A stretch of 10,388 bases of DNA from an uncultured Gammaproteobacteria bacterium (GTDB taxonomy: Bacteria; Pseudomonadota; Gammaproteobacteria; Rariloculales; Rariloculaceae). Below the pieces are notes generated by a model that did no database searches, was not told the DNA's origin, and saw only the letters and a program-made list of their open reading frames with translations. Below, piece by piece: positions 1 to 6,649 of the stretch. Made by a program: the position numbers and the translations under genes. The stretch lies in contig CAMPKU010000162.1 in assembly GCA_946887385.1 (NCBI GenBank), positions 1-10,388 on the forward strand. Reading direction: 5' to 3'. Within the stretch, counting starts at the first letter, position 1. Every line of letters starts with the position of its first letter.

Positions 1-39
1 TTGCCCGGCATGTTCCATACCCGGGCCGGAGGGCAGTGA
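1..39 (+). CDS. Possible 3' end of an upstream operon gene (partial)
   Basis: Reading from base 1 gives twelve sense codons (LPGMFHTRAGGQ) and a TGA at 37-39, one base before the ATG of the next gene. The tight spacing fits the rest of the operon, so this could be the C-terminal tail of another arginine gene. Twelve residues are too few to identify a family. The downstream gene's frame is also open back to base 1, so coding of this tail is inferred from spacing only. Confidence 0.35.
   Translation: MPGMFHTRAGGQ
28..33 (+). promoter_or_regulatory. Strong Shine-Dalgarno for the P-loop NTPase gene
   Basis: GGAGGG lies 7 bases before the ATG at 41. It decides the start, because the reading frame is open to the left edge and offers no other ATG, GTG or TTG within the window. 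It lies within the last codons of the putative upstream gene, as expected for a coupled operon. Confidence 0.6.
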
Positions 40-40
40 G

Positions 41-1111
41 ATGCGCCCCGTTCTAGTCGATAAGATTGCGTCGGTCGCCATCCGGGCCGAATTGGGCCAA
101 GAGATTCGCGTCAGCGACGAGATTCCGTGCGACGAAGGCGTGCTGATCGCCGTCGAGGTGCTGAACAACAAGTCGCGCTACAACACCGTCGAGCTCACGA
201 GCGGCCGCATGGCCGAGATCAAGAAGGGCGACGTCGTCGTCGGCGCGCTCGGCCATCGCAAGGCGCTGTTCGGCTATTCCGGTCACCTGCCCACCGAGCT
301 GAAGCCCGGCGACGTGGTGCAGCTCTTGAACTTGGGCGGCGTGATCGGCCTGTGCGACTCGATCAACCCGTCGCACGGCGAGCCGTTCAACTGCAAGGTG
401 TTGGGCTGCGTGCTCGACTTTCCGTACTTGGGATCGCGCGTCGGCGTGCCCGCACGCGTGGCCACGGAGCCGCTTCAGCTCAACGTGCCGCTCGACACGC
501 ATGGCGTGCCCGTGGTCGCAATCGCGGGTACGTGCATGAACTCCGGCAAGACGGCAGCCGCGTGCGCGATCGTGAGCCGGTTTCGGCACAACGGTCTCGT
601 CGTGGACGCGTTCAAGTCGACGGGCGTTGCGCTGCGCCGCGACATCCTCGCCATGGAAGACTCCGGCGCCCGTCACGTTGCGATGTTTTCCGACTTCGGC
701 ATCTGCGCAACCACGTCGAAGAACGCGCCGGCGCTCACGCGCTGCCTGCTGAACGAGCTGTCGGACGAGAAGCCCGACGCGATCGTTTTCGAGCTCGGCG
801 ACGGCCTGCTCGGCGCCTACGGTGTCGAGGCCATCTTGCGCGACAAGGACATCGTCGACCGGATCACGGCGATGGTGCTGTGTGCGAACGATCCCGTCGG
901 CGCCTGGGGCGGCGCGAAGCTGCTGCGCGAGGAATTCGGCATCGAGCCCACCGTGATCTCGGGTCCGGCCACCGACAACCAGGTGGGCATCGACATCATC
1001 CGGGCGCACTCGAACGTTGCGGCCTTCAACGCGATGACGAGCGCGGCCGAGCTCGGCGATCTGTTGCAGTCGAGCATCGGCTTGGGAGCAAGGACGGCGA
1101 AGTCGGCATGA
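41..1111 (+). CDS. Uncharacterised BioD/DUF1611-like P-loop NTPase in the arginine operon
   Basis: A 356-residue protein whose family I do not recognise. Residues 1 to about 150 look beta-rich, with repeated GDVV-type strands near 63-67 and 90-93. From about 157 a P-loop domain begins. Its Walker A at 163-171 is GTCMNSGKT, the G-x5-GKT spacing of dethiobiotin synthetase (BioD), CobB/CobQ and DUF1611 proteins rather than the usual G-x4-GKT. A FKSTG segment (191-195) and ELGDG (251-255) sit where BioD has its KPVQTG and EGAGG motifs. There is no signal peptide or membrane segment, so it is probably cytoplasmic. Its stop overlaps the argC start by ATGA, implying translational coupling and a role linked to arginine synthesis. 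DUF1611 includes DgcN, described as acylating D-glutamate, so an N-acylglutamate-forming role is conceivable but is only inference. The NTPase fold is fairly sure; the function is unknown. Confidence 0.85.
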   Translation: MRPVLVDKIASVAIRAELGQEIRVSDEIPCDEGVLIAVEVLNNKSRYNTVELTSGRMAEIKKGDVVVGALGHRKALFGYSGHLPTELKPGDVVQLLNLGGVIGLCDSINPSHGEPFNCKVLGCVLDFPYLGSRVGVPARVATEPLQLNVPLDTHGVPVVAIAGTCMNSGKTAAACAIVSRFRHNGLVVDAFKSTGVALRRDILAMEDSGARHVAMFSDFGICATTSKNAPALTRCLLNELSDEKPDAIVFELGDGLLGAYGVEAILRDKDIVDRITAMVLCANDPVGAWGGAKLLREEFGIEPTVISGPATDNQVGIDIIRAHSNVAAFNAMTSAAELGDLLQSSIGLGARTAKSA

Positions 1112-2172
1112 GCGACCACGGCAAGATTCCGGCGATCGTGCTCGGCGGCTCCGGCTACGTCGCCGGCGAGTTCCTGCGCCTGCTCGCTCAGCATCCGCAG
1201 CTCACCATCGGCGGCGTCGTCTCGACGAGCCAGGCCGGCGAGCCCGTCGCGAAAACATTTCCGCATCTCACGCCCGCGTTCCCCGACACGCTGTTCGTCT
1301 CGTTGGACGCCGTCATCGGCCGGCTCAATACGGCGCCCCGCTGGCTCGTGCTCTCCGCCGCGCCGCACGGCGCGTCGGCCGGCCTCATCGACAAGCTGCT
1401 GGCGGCGGCTGCGAGCGCCGGCACCGAGCTGGTCGTGGTGGATGCGTCGGCGGACTTCCGCTTCGCGGACCCGGCCGCTTACGCGGCGGTTTACGGCCAT
1501 GCGCATGCTGCGCCGGCCAGGCTCGCCGAGTTCACGTGCGCCGTGCCGGAGCAGCGGCCTTCGATCGAGACGCCGCACGCGGCGCACCCCGGCTGCTTCG
1601 CCACCACGATGCTGCTGGGGATCGTGCCGCTGGTCTCGCAGGGTCTCGCCGACGAGATCTACGTGAGCGCCGTCACCGGCAGCACGGGCGCCGGGCGCAC
1701 GCCGCGCGACACGACGCATCATCCGCTGCGCCAAAGCAACTTGTTCGCATATCAGGCGCTGAAGCACCGGCACGAGCCCGAGGTGCGGATGCTCATCAAG
1801 GCCGCAACGGGCCGCGACGTGGGTCTGCATTTCGTGCCGCACTCCGGCCCGTTCGCGCGCGGCATCCACGCCACGATGTTTCTGCAGGCCAAGCAACGCA
1901 CCACCGCGAGCCAGGTCAACGAGGCGCTGCGCGAGTACTATCGCGGCGCGCCGTTCGTGCGCGTCGACGACGAGCCGCCGAAGATGAAGGACATCGCCGC
2001 CACCAATTACGCGGCGCTGCACGCCGTGGTCGAGGGCGATACGATCGTCGTCTGCTCGGTGACCGACAATCTGCTCAAAGGCGCGGCCGGCGGCAGCCTT
2101 CAGTGGGCGAATCGGCTCTTGGGTTTTCCGGAAGTCACCGGCTTGAGCGCGCCGGCGGCAGGATGGCTATGA
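1108..2172 (+). CDS. argC: N-acyl-gamma-glutamyl-phosphate reductase ArgC
   Basis: A 354-residue cytoplasmic enzyme that reduces N-acylglutamyl phosphate to the semialdehyde with NADPH, the step after ArgB. The N-terminal Rossmann motif is GGSGYVAGE (13-21). The catalytic cysteine is Cys163 in HPGCFAT. The glycine-rich SAVTGSTGAGRTP follows at 187-199, the catalytic His is probably His245 in VPHSGPFARGI, and NLLKGAAGG lies at 321-329. Length is normal for the family. The reading frame is open well upstream, but the ATG at 1108 gives the exact family N-terminus and overlaps the preceding stop as ATGA. The loop after His245 (SGPFARG) differs from the common LVPMNRG form, which might bear on the acyl group handled. 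Acetyl versus succinyl specificity cannot be read from this protein alone. Confidence 0.95.
   Translation: MSDHGKIPAIVLGGSGYVAGEFLRLLAQHPQLTIGGVVSTSQAGEPVAKTFPHLTPAFPDTLFVSLDAVIGRLNTAPRWLVLSAAPHGASAGLIDKLLAAAASAGTELVVVDASADFRFADPAAYAAVYGHAHAAPARLAEFTCAVPEQRPSIETPHAAHPGCFATTMLLGIVPLVSQGLADEIYVSAVTGSTGAGRTPRDTTHHPLRQSNLFAYQALKHRHEPEVRMLIKAATGRDVGLHFVPHSGPFARGIHATMFLQAKQRTTASQVNEALREYYRGAPFVRVDDEPPKMKDIAATNYAALHAVVEGDTIVVCSVTDNLLKGAAGGSLQWANRLLGFPEVTGLSAPAAGWL
2160..2163 (+). promoter_or_regulatory. Shine-Dalgarno AGGA deciding the argD start
   Basis: Three in-frame ATGs lie at 2163, 2169 and 2175. AGGA at 2160-2163 is 5 bases before the ATG at 2169 and overlaps the first ATG itself, so 2169 is the likely start. 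That choice also gives the ATGA stop-start overlap with argC (stop 2170-2172) seen at other junctions in this operon. Confidence 0.5.
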
Positions 2173-3350
2173 ACATGAATGTGGCAACGAACGAGATCGC
2201 CGCCGTGGGCGCGCATCTCGACGAAGTGTATCCGATGCTGCCGTTCACGCCCGTGCGCGGCATGGGCGTGTATCTCGAGAACGCGGCCGGGCGCCGCATC
2301 CTCGATTTCTACGGCGGCCACGCCGTCGCGGCGCTCGGTTACGGGCATCGCGATTTGAGCGAAGCGCTCGCGCGCGCGAGCCGCGAGCTCGTGTTTCAAA
2401 CCAACGCGCTGCCGCTGAAAATTCGCGACGAGGCCGCCGAGAAGCTCGCGGCGTTCGGGCCACCCGGCTTGGGCCGCGTCTTCTTCGTGAACAGCGGCGC
2501 CGAGGCCAACGAGAACGCGCTGAGACTGGCGCTGAAAACCACGGGCCGCACGAAAGTGGTGGCAATGGAGCATAGCTTTCACGGCCGCACCGCTGCCGCC
2601 GCCGCCGTCACCTACGGCGCCGCGAAGTCGTGGTACGGCTTTCCGCGCACGCCGTTCGACGTGTTATTCGTGCCGCGCAACGACGCGGCGGCGCTCGCGG
2701 CCGCCGTCGACTCGAGCACCGCGGCCGTCATCGTCGAGCCCGTGCAGGGTTTGGCCGGCGCGTTCGACTTCGAACCGTCATACCTGCACGCGATCCGCTC
2801 CGCCTGCGACCGCGCGGGCGCGCTCATGATTCTCGACGAGGTGCAGACCGGCATGGGGCGCCTCGGCGCACCGTTCGGCGCACAGCTCTACGGCGTCAAT
2901 CCCGATCTGCTGACGGTGGCCAAAGGCTTGGGCGGCGGCTTCCCGTGCGGCGCGGTGCTGATGCCGCACGCAATCGCAACCGAGCTCAAGGCCGGCGTGC
3001 TCGGCACCACGTTCGGCGGCGGCCCCATGGCATGCGCCGCCATCAGCACCGTGATCGACGTCATCACGCGCGACAACCTGCTCGCGAACGTGCGCGATGT
3101 GAGCGCAGCCATACGCGCGTCGTGCTGCGTGGGCCCCGTCGAGAGCATCCAAGGGCGCGGCTTGCTGCTGGGACTTGCGACGCGGCCGCGCGCCGCCGCC
3201 GTGCGCGACGCCCTGCTCGCGCGCGACATACTCGTCGGCACGAGCGCGGACCCGCACATGCTGCGCCTCTTGCCGGCTTTGATCCTGTCGACCGAACACG
3301 TGCAAATCCTGGCGACCGCCCTGGAGGACTTGACCGATGCGCCGCTTTAA
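2169..3350 (+). CDS. argD: N-acylornithine aminotransferase ArgD
   Basis: A PLP-dependent class III aminotransferase of 393 residues. It converts N-acylglutamate semialdehyde to N-acylornithine with glutamate as amino donor. From the ATG at 2169, the PLP phosphate-site region VNSGAEANENA is at 107-117, the substrate-binding HSFHGRTAA at 135-143, ILDEVQTGMGR at 221-231 with Asp223 for the pyridine nitrogen, and the Schiff-base lysine is Lys252 in TVAKGLGGG. Near the N-terminus it reads DFYGGHAVAALGYGH (46-60) where Enterobacteria have a DxxxGIAV-type motif. I associate the YGGHAV form with Bacteroidetes-type ArgD, but from memory. All catalytic residues are present. Its last 14 bases overlap the argF' start. 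A succinylornithine-specific role, as in the catabolic relative AstC, is not excluded. Confidence 0.92.
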   Translation: MNMNVATNEIAAVGAHLDEVYPMLPFTPVRGMGVYLENAAGRRILDFYGGHAVAALGYGHRDLSEALARASRELVFQTNALPLKIRDEAAEKLAAFGPPGLGRVFFVNSGAEANENALRLALKTTGRTKVVAMEHSFHGRTAAAAAVTYGAAKSWYGFPRTPFDVLFVPRNDAAALAAAVDSSTAAVIVEPVQGLAGAFDFEPSYLHAIRSACDRAGALMILDEVQTGMGRLGAPFGAQLYGVNPDLLTVAKGLGGGFPCGAVLMPHAIATELKAGVLGTTFGGGPMACAAISTVIDVITRDNLLANVRDVSAAIRASCCVGPVESIQGRGLLLGLATRPRAAAVRDALLARDILVGTSADPHMLRLLPALILSTEHVQILATALEDLTDAPL

Positions 3351-4338
3351 CGACCTGGCCGACTTTTCGCGCGACGAGATTGCGGATCTCATCGCGCTCG
3401 CAGCGCGTCTCGATGCGAAACCGGAGCCGCGCGCCCTCGAAGGCAAAGTGCTCTCGCTGCTGTTCTTGAGCCCGTCGCTGCGCACGCTGTCGTCGTTCCA
3501 GGCCGCCATGGTGCGGCTCGGCGGCGGCTCGTTCGTGATCTCGCCCGAGATGTCGATCCATGGGCTCGAGTCGCGCTCCGGCATCGTCATGGACGGCGCA
3601 GCGGCCGAGCACGTGCGCGAAGCGATTCCCGTCATCGCGTCGTATGGCGACGCCATGGGCGTGCGCGCGTTCGCCGAGCGGCGCAACCTCGCTCACGATA
3701 TCGCCGACACCGACTTCAAGGCGCTCACGGGTCTGATCGACAAGCCGTGGATCAACATGGAGTCGGCGATCGACCATCCGTGTCAGAGCCTGGCCGATTG
3801 GAAGACGCTCGACGATCTCGGCGTTCCGGCCAACGGCGGCAAGTTCGTGATCTCGTGGGCCTACCATCCGCGGGCGTTGCCGCTCGCCGTGTCGGCCGCC
3901 ACGATTCACATGGCGGCCAAGCGCGGCATGAACGTCGTGCACCTGCGGCCGCCGGGCTTCGAGCTGCCGCCTGCGGTTTTGGACAAAGCGCGGAAGGCCG
4001 CGGCCGAATCCGGCGGCAGCCTCACGGAGACCACGGAGCGGCGCGAGGCGATGGAAGGCGCGCACGTGATCTATGCGAAGTCGTACTCGTCGACGCGCCA
4101 CTACGGCGACAAGCTCGGCGATCAGGCGCTGCGCGAGGAGCTCGTGCACTGGTGCGTCGACGAGCCGTGGTTCGTGAACGCGCAGCCCGACTGCCGCTTC
4201 ATGCACTGCCTGCCCGTGCGGCGCGGCGTCGAAGTTGCCGACCGCGTTCTCGACGGGCCCCGCAGCACGGTCATTCAGGGCGCTCGCAACCGGCTCTACG
4301 GACAAATGGCCGTGCTCTATCGAATGATGAAAGGCTAG
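3337..4338 (+). CDS. argF': N-acylornithine carbamoyltransferase, predicted succinylornithine type
   Basis: A 333-residue transcarbamylase that transfers the carbamoyl group to an N-acylated ornithine, giving N-acylcitrulline. The carbamoyl-phosphate motif is SPSLRT (45-50); HPCQSLAD is at 147-154 and MHCLPVRR at 289-296. The MDG-x3-EH motif at 85-92 and the HPR segment at 177-179 place it with the ArgF' group (Xanthomonas acetylornithine and Bacteroides succinylornithine enzymes), not with ordinary ornithine carbamoyltransferase. The residue matching Glu92 of the Xanthomonas enzyme and Pro90 of the B. fragilis enzyme is Ala90. The carboxylated Lys302 of the Xanthomonas enzyme is replaced by Glu299. 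Both point to N-succinylornithine as substrate. The start is supported by GGAGGA at 3323-3328, 8 bases upstream. It overlaps argD by 14 bases and is followed 4 bases later by argB. Fold and group are secure; acyl specificity is inference. Confidence 0.93.
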   Translation: MRRFNDLADFSRDEIADLIALAARLDAKPEPRALEGKVLSLLFLSPSLRTLSSFQAAMVRLGGGSFVISPEMSIHGLESRSGIVMDGAAAEHVREAIPVIASYGDAMGVRAFAERRNLAHDIADTDFKALTGLIDKPWINMESAIDHPCQSLADWKTLDDLGVPANGGKFVISWAYHPRALPLAVSAATIHMAAKRGMNVVHLRPPGFELPPAVLDKARKAAAESGGSLTETTERREAMEGAHVIYAKSYSSTRHYGDKLGDQALREELVHWCVDEPWFVNAQPDCRFMHCLPVRRGVEVADRVLDGPRSTVIQGARNRLYGQMAVLYRMMKG

Positions 4339-4342
4339 CACC

Positions 4343-5272
4343 ATGAACGCGAGACTGAACAACAACGAACGGGCGCTCGTCATCACGGCCTTGCGCCACG
4401 CTCTGCCGTACCTGCGCGTGTACAAGCGCAAGGTGTTCGTGCTGAAGGCCGGCGGCGATGCATTCATCTCGCCGGAGATGACGCGCGCGCTCATGGAGCA
4501 AATCGGCATCCTGCATCAAGTCGGGATCCGGGTAGTGCTGGTGCATGGCGGCGGGCCGCAGTCGACGGCGCTGTCGAAGCGCTTGGGACTGACCACGCAG
4601 ATGGTCGAAGGCCGCCGCGTCACCGACGCGCAGACGCTCGAAGTGTCGACGATGGTGCTGAACGGCGAAATCAACACGCGGATCGTTGCGGCCTGCGGCG
4701 CGCTCGGCATTCCGGCGATCGGTTTGAGCGGCGTCGACGGCGGCCTCATCAAGGCGACGAGACGGCCGCCTGTCCAAGTGGGCGGCCAAACCGTCGATTA
4801 CGGATTCGTCGGCGACATTCTGGGCGTCGACACGAGCATTCTGGTCAAGCAGCTCGACAACGATCTCGTGCCGATCGTGAGCCCGCTCTCCGCCGACGAC
4901 CAAGGCACGCTGCTCAACATCAACGCCGACACCGTGGCCGCGATGATCGCCTGCGAGCTCAAAGCCGAGAAATTCGTGCTCGCCACGGGCACGCCGGGCA
5001 TCTTGGAGTCGCTCACGGATCCCCGCTCGCTGATCTCCTACGTGGACCGCGCGGGCCTGAGGCGGCTGCGCGACGAAGGCAAGATCTCCGGCGGAATGCT
5101 GCCCAAGGCCGCGGCGATCGAGCGCGCACTGTCGGGCGGCGTGCCGCGCGTGCACGTGATCTCGTACTCGCAGCCCGACAGCCTGCTGCTCGAGGTGTTC
5201 ACGAACGAGGGCACGGGCACGCTCGTCGTCAACGACACCAAGGCGCTGCGGCCCGAGGAGCAGGCGGGCTAG
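4343..5272 (+). CDS. argB: N-acylglutamate kinase ArgB
   Basis: A 309-residue amino acid kinase family enzyme that phosphorylates the gamma-carboxylate of N-acylglutamate. Visible motifs are VLKAGGDA (33-40) with the ATP-site lysine Lys35, VLVHGGGPQ (65-73), GRRVTD (90-95), GLSGVDGG (127-134), NINADTVAAM (192-201) with Asp196, and KISGGMLPK (247-255) with Lys255. A helical N-terminal extension (about 8-29, ending ALRHALPYLRVYKR) and the C-terminal EGTGT (289-293) are the features of hexameric, arginine-inhibited kinases. It may therefore be the feedback-controlled step. It is a stand-alone kinase, not the kinase-synthase fusion found in Xanthomonas, so the first acylation must come from another gene. 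A usual TDxxGVL segment reads ATGTPGIL (214-221). AAAGG at 4330-4334 is the ribosome site, 8 bases before the ATG. Confidence 0.94.
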   Translation: MNARLNNNERALVITALRHALPYLRVYKRKVFVLKAGGDAFISPEMTRALMEQIGILHQVGIRVVLVHGGGPQSTALSKRLGLTTQMVEGRRVTDAQTLEVSTMVLNGEINTRIVAACGALGIPAIGLSGVDGGLIKATRRPPVQVGGQTVDYGFVGDILGVDTSILVKQLDNDLVPIVSPLSADDQGTLLNINADTVAAMIACELKAEKFVLATGTPGILESLTDPRSLISYVDRAGLRRLRDEGKISGGMLPKAAAIERALSGGVPRVHVISYSQPDSLLLEVFTNEGTGTLVVNDTKALRPEEQAG

Positions 5273-5276
5273 CGCC

Positions 5277-6473
5277 ATGGCACGCCTCTGGGACAAAGGG
5301 CTGCCGCTCGACGAACGCATCCTGCGCTTCACGGCCGGCGAAGATCACAAGCTCGACGAGCGGCTCGTGGCGTACGACGCGCGCGCGTCGACCGCGCACG
5401 CGCGTATGCTTCAGCAGCAGCAGCTCTTGAGTGCGGCCGATTGCACTGCGATCTGCGCCGGCCTCGAAGCGCTGGCCGCGGCACACGCGGCCGGCGACTG
5501 GTCGATCGAGCTCGCCGACGAGGACGCCCACAGCGCGCTCGAGCGGCGGCTCACCGAGCGCATCGGCGAAGCCGGCGGCCGCGTGCATCTTGGCCGCTCG
5601 CGCAACGATCAGGTGCTCGTGGCGCTGCGCCTCTATCTGCGCGACGCGATTTCCGAGCTTGCTGCGGGCGCGGACGGCGTCGTGGCCGCGCTCGAGCGCG
5701 TGGCAGCGGAGCAAGGCTCGATCGCGCTGCCGGGGTATACGCACATGCAGCCGGCCATGCCGAGCTCGGTGGCGCTGTGGGCGCGCGGCTTCGGCGCCGA
5801 GCTCGCGGACGACCGCGCGGCGCTCATGCGCGTGCTGCACCGCACGGAATTGAACCCGCTGGGATCGGCTGCCGGTTACGGCGTGCCGAGCTTGAATGTG
5901 GATCGCGAAGCCACGCGCGCGGCGCTCGGCTTTGCGCGAACGCACGAGCCCGTCACGGCCGTGCAGCTGTCGCGCGGCAAGGCCGAGGCGGCGCTCGTGT
6001 TCGAGATCGCCGTGCTGCTCGGCGACCTGGGGCGCCTAGCGTCGGACTTGCTCCTCTTTTATACGAGCGAATTCTCGTACGTGGCGTTGCCGGCGCAGAT
6101 GACGACGGGATCGTCGATCATGCCGCAGAAGCGCAATCCCGACGTCTTCGAGCTGGTGCGCGGCGCGCAAGCCACGGCCGCCGGCGCGCTCCAGGAGATT
6201 CTGGCGCTCACCGCCAAGCTCACGTCGGGTTATCACCGCGATTTGCAGCGGTTGAAGGCGCCGCTGTTCCGCAGCATCGATCTTTGCGGAGAGGTGCTCG
6301 CGATCATGGCGCACGCGCTGCCGAACGTGCGTTTCAAACCCGAGAACATCGAGCTTCCGCCCGAGCTCCATGCCGCCGAGCAAGCCAACGCGCTCGTGGT
6401 CAAGGAAGGCCTGCCGTTTCGCGAAGCGTATCGGCGCGTGGCGGCGCTGCTCAAGCGCAACGACGAGTCATGA
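5277..6473 (+). CDS. argH: Argininosuccinate lyase ArgH, short C-terminus
   Basis: A 398-residue enzyme of the fumarase/aspartase superfamily that splits argininosuccinate into arginine and fumarate, the last step of the pathway. The substrate motif GRSRNDQVL is at 106-114, PGYTHMQPA with the conserved His156 at 152-160, NPLGSAAGYG at 193-202, and the catalytic loop GSSIMPQKRNPD at 278-289 with Ser279/Ser280. The family is typically 430-460 residues. This one stops soon after LPFREAYRR (379-387), so the last 40-60 residues of the C-terminal domain are absent. The catalytic core is complete, and the stop overlaps the lptM start as ATGA, so the short form looks native rather than a recent frameshift. 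The sequence resembles the Xanthomonas-type ArgH more than the E. coli one. It follows argB after 4 bases. Confidence 0.94.
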   Translation: MARLWDKGLPLDERILRFTAGEDHKLDERLVAYDARASTAHARMLQQQQLLSAADCTAICAGLEALAAAHAAGDWSIELADEDAHSALERRLTERIGEAGGRVHLGRSRNDQVLVALRLYLRDAISELAAGADGVVAALERVAAEQGSIALPGYTHMQPAMPSSVALWARGFGAELADDRAALMRVLHRTELNPLGSAAGYGVPSLNVDREATRAALGFARTHEPVTAVQLSRGKAEAALVFEIAVLLGDLGRLASDLLLFYTSEFSYVALPAQMTTGSSIMPQKRNPDVFELVRGAQATAAGALQEILALTAKLTSGYHRDLQRLKAPLFRSIDLCGEVLAIMAHALPNVRFKPENIELPPELHAAEQANALVVKEGLPFREAYRRVAALLKRNDES

Positions 6474-6649
6474 CGCCGCGTCTGCCGAGCGCGATCCTTG
6501 CGGCGCTGCTGATCGGCGGCGCGGCGGGTTGCGGCCAGCAGGGGCCGCTCGTTTTGCCCGGCGACGCACGGCCGATCGAGCGCGTCGATCCGCCGCCGCC
6601 CGCCCAGGGCGAACCCGACGACGGCGATGAGCGTGAGCGTGAGCGATAG
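6470..6649 (+). CDS. lptM: LPS translocon maturation lipoprotein LptM (YifL-like)
   Basis: A 59-residue lipoprotein. Residues 1-20 form a signal peptide (MTPR, then a hydrophobic stretch) with a lipobox ending AAG-Cys21. The sequence straight after the cysteine, CGQQGPLVLP, is the LptM/YifL signature (CGxxGPLxxP); a proline- and acid-rich tail follows. In E. coli LptM is an outer-membrane-anchored lipoprotein that binds LptD-LptE and promotes its oxidative maturation. Length fits the family. The start overlaps the argH stop as ATGA, and the last 23 bases overlap polA in another frame. The ERERER C-terminus comes from a hexamer repeat shared with the polA start. Co-transcription with argH looks likely from spacing; a functional link to arginine synthesis is not implied. 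Position -3 is Ala rather than the preferred Leu. Confidence 0.88.
   Translation: MTPRLPSAILAALLIGGAAGCGQQGPLVLPGDARPIERVDPPPPAQGEPDDGDERERER

Noticed and set aside
3..26. Short inverted repeat GCCCGG / CCGGGC near the left edge
   Set aside because: It has only a 6-bp stem, no T-tract and lies in probable coding sequence; at this GC content it is expected by chance.
817..2022. Long minus-strand open frame (401 codons) opposite the P-loop gene and argC
   Set aside because: It is a shadow of GC-rich codons; its composition is Arg/Ala/His-rich with no motif, and both opposite genes are clear.
3064..4509. Long minus-strand open frame (481 codons) opposite argD, argF' and argB
   Set aside because: It spans three well-supported plus-strand genes, has low-complexity Arg/Ala-rich translation and no family resemblance.
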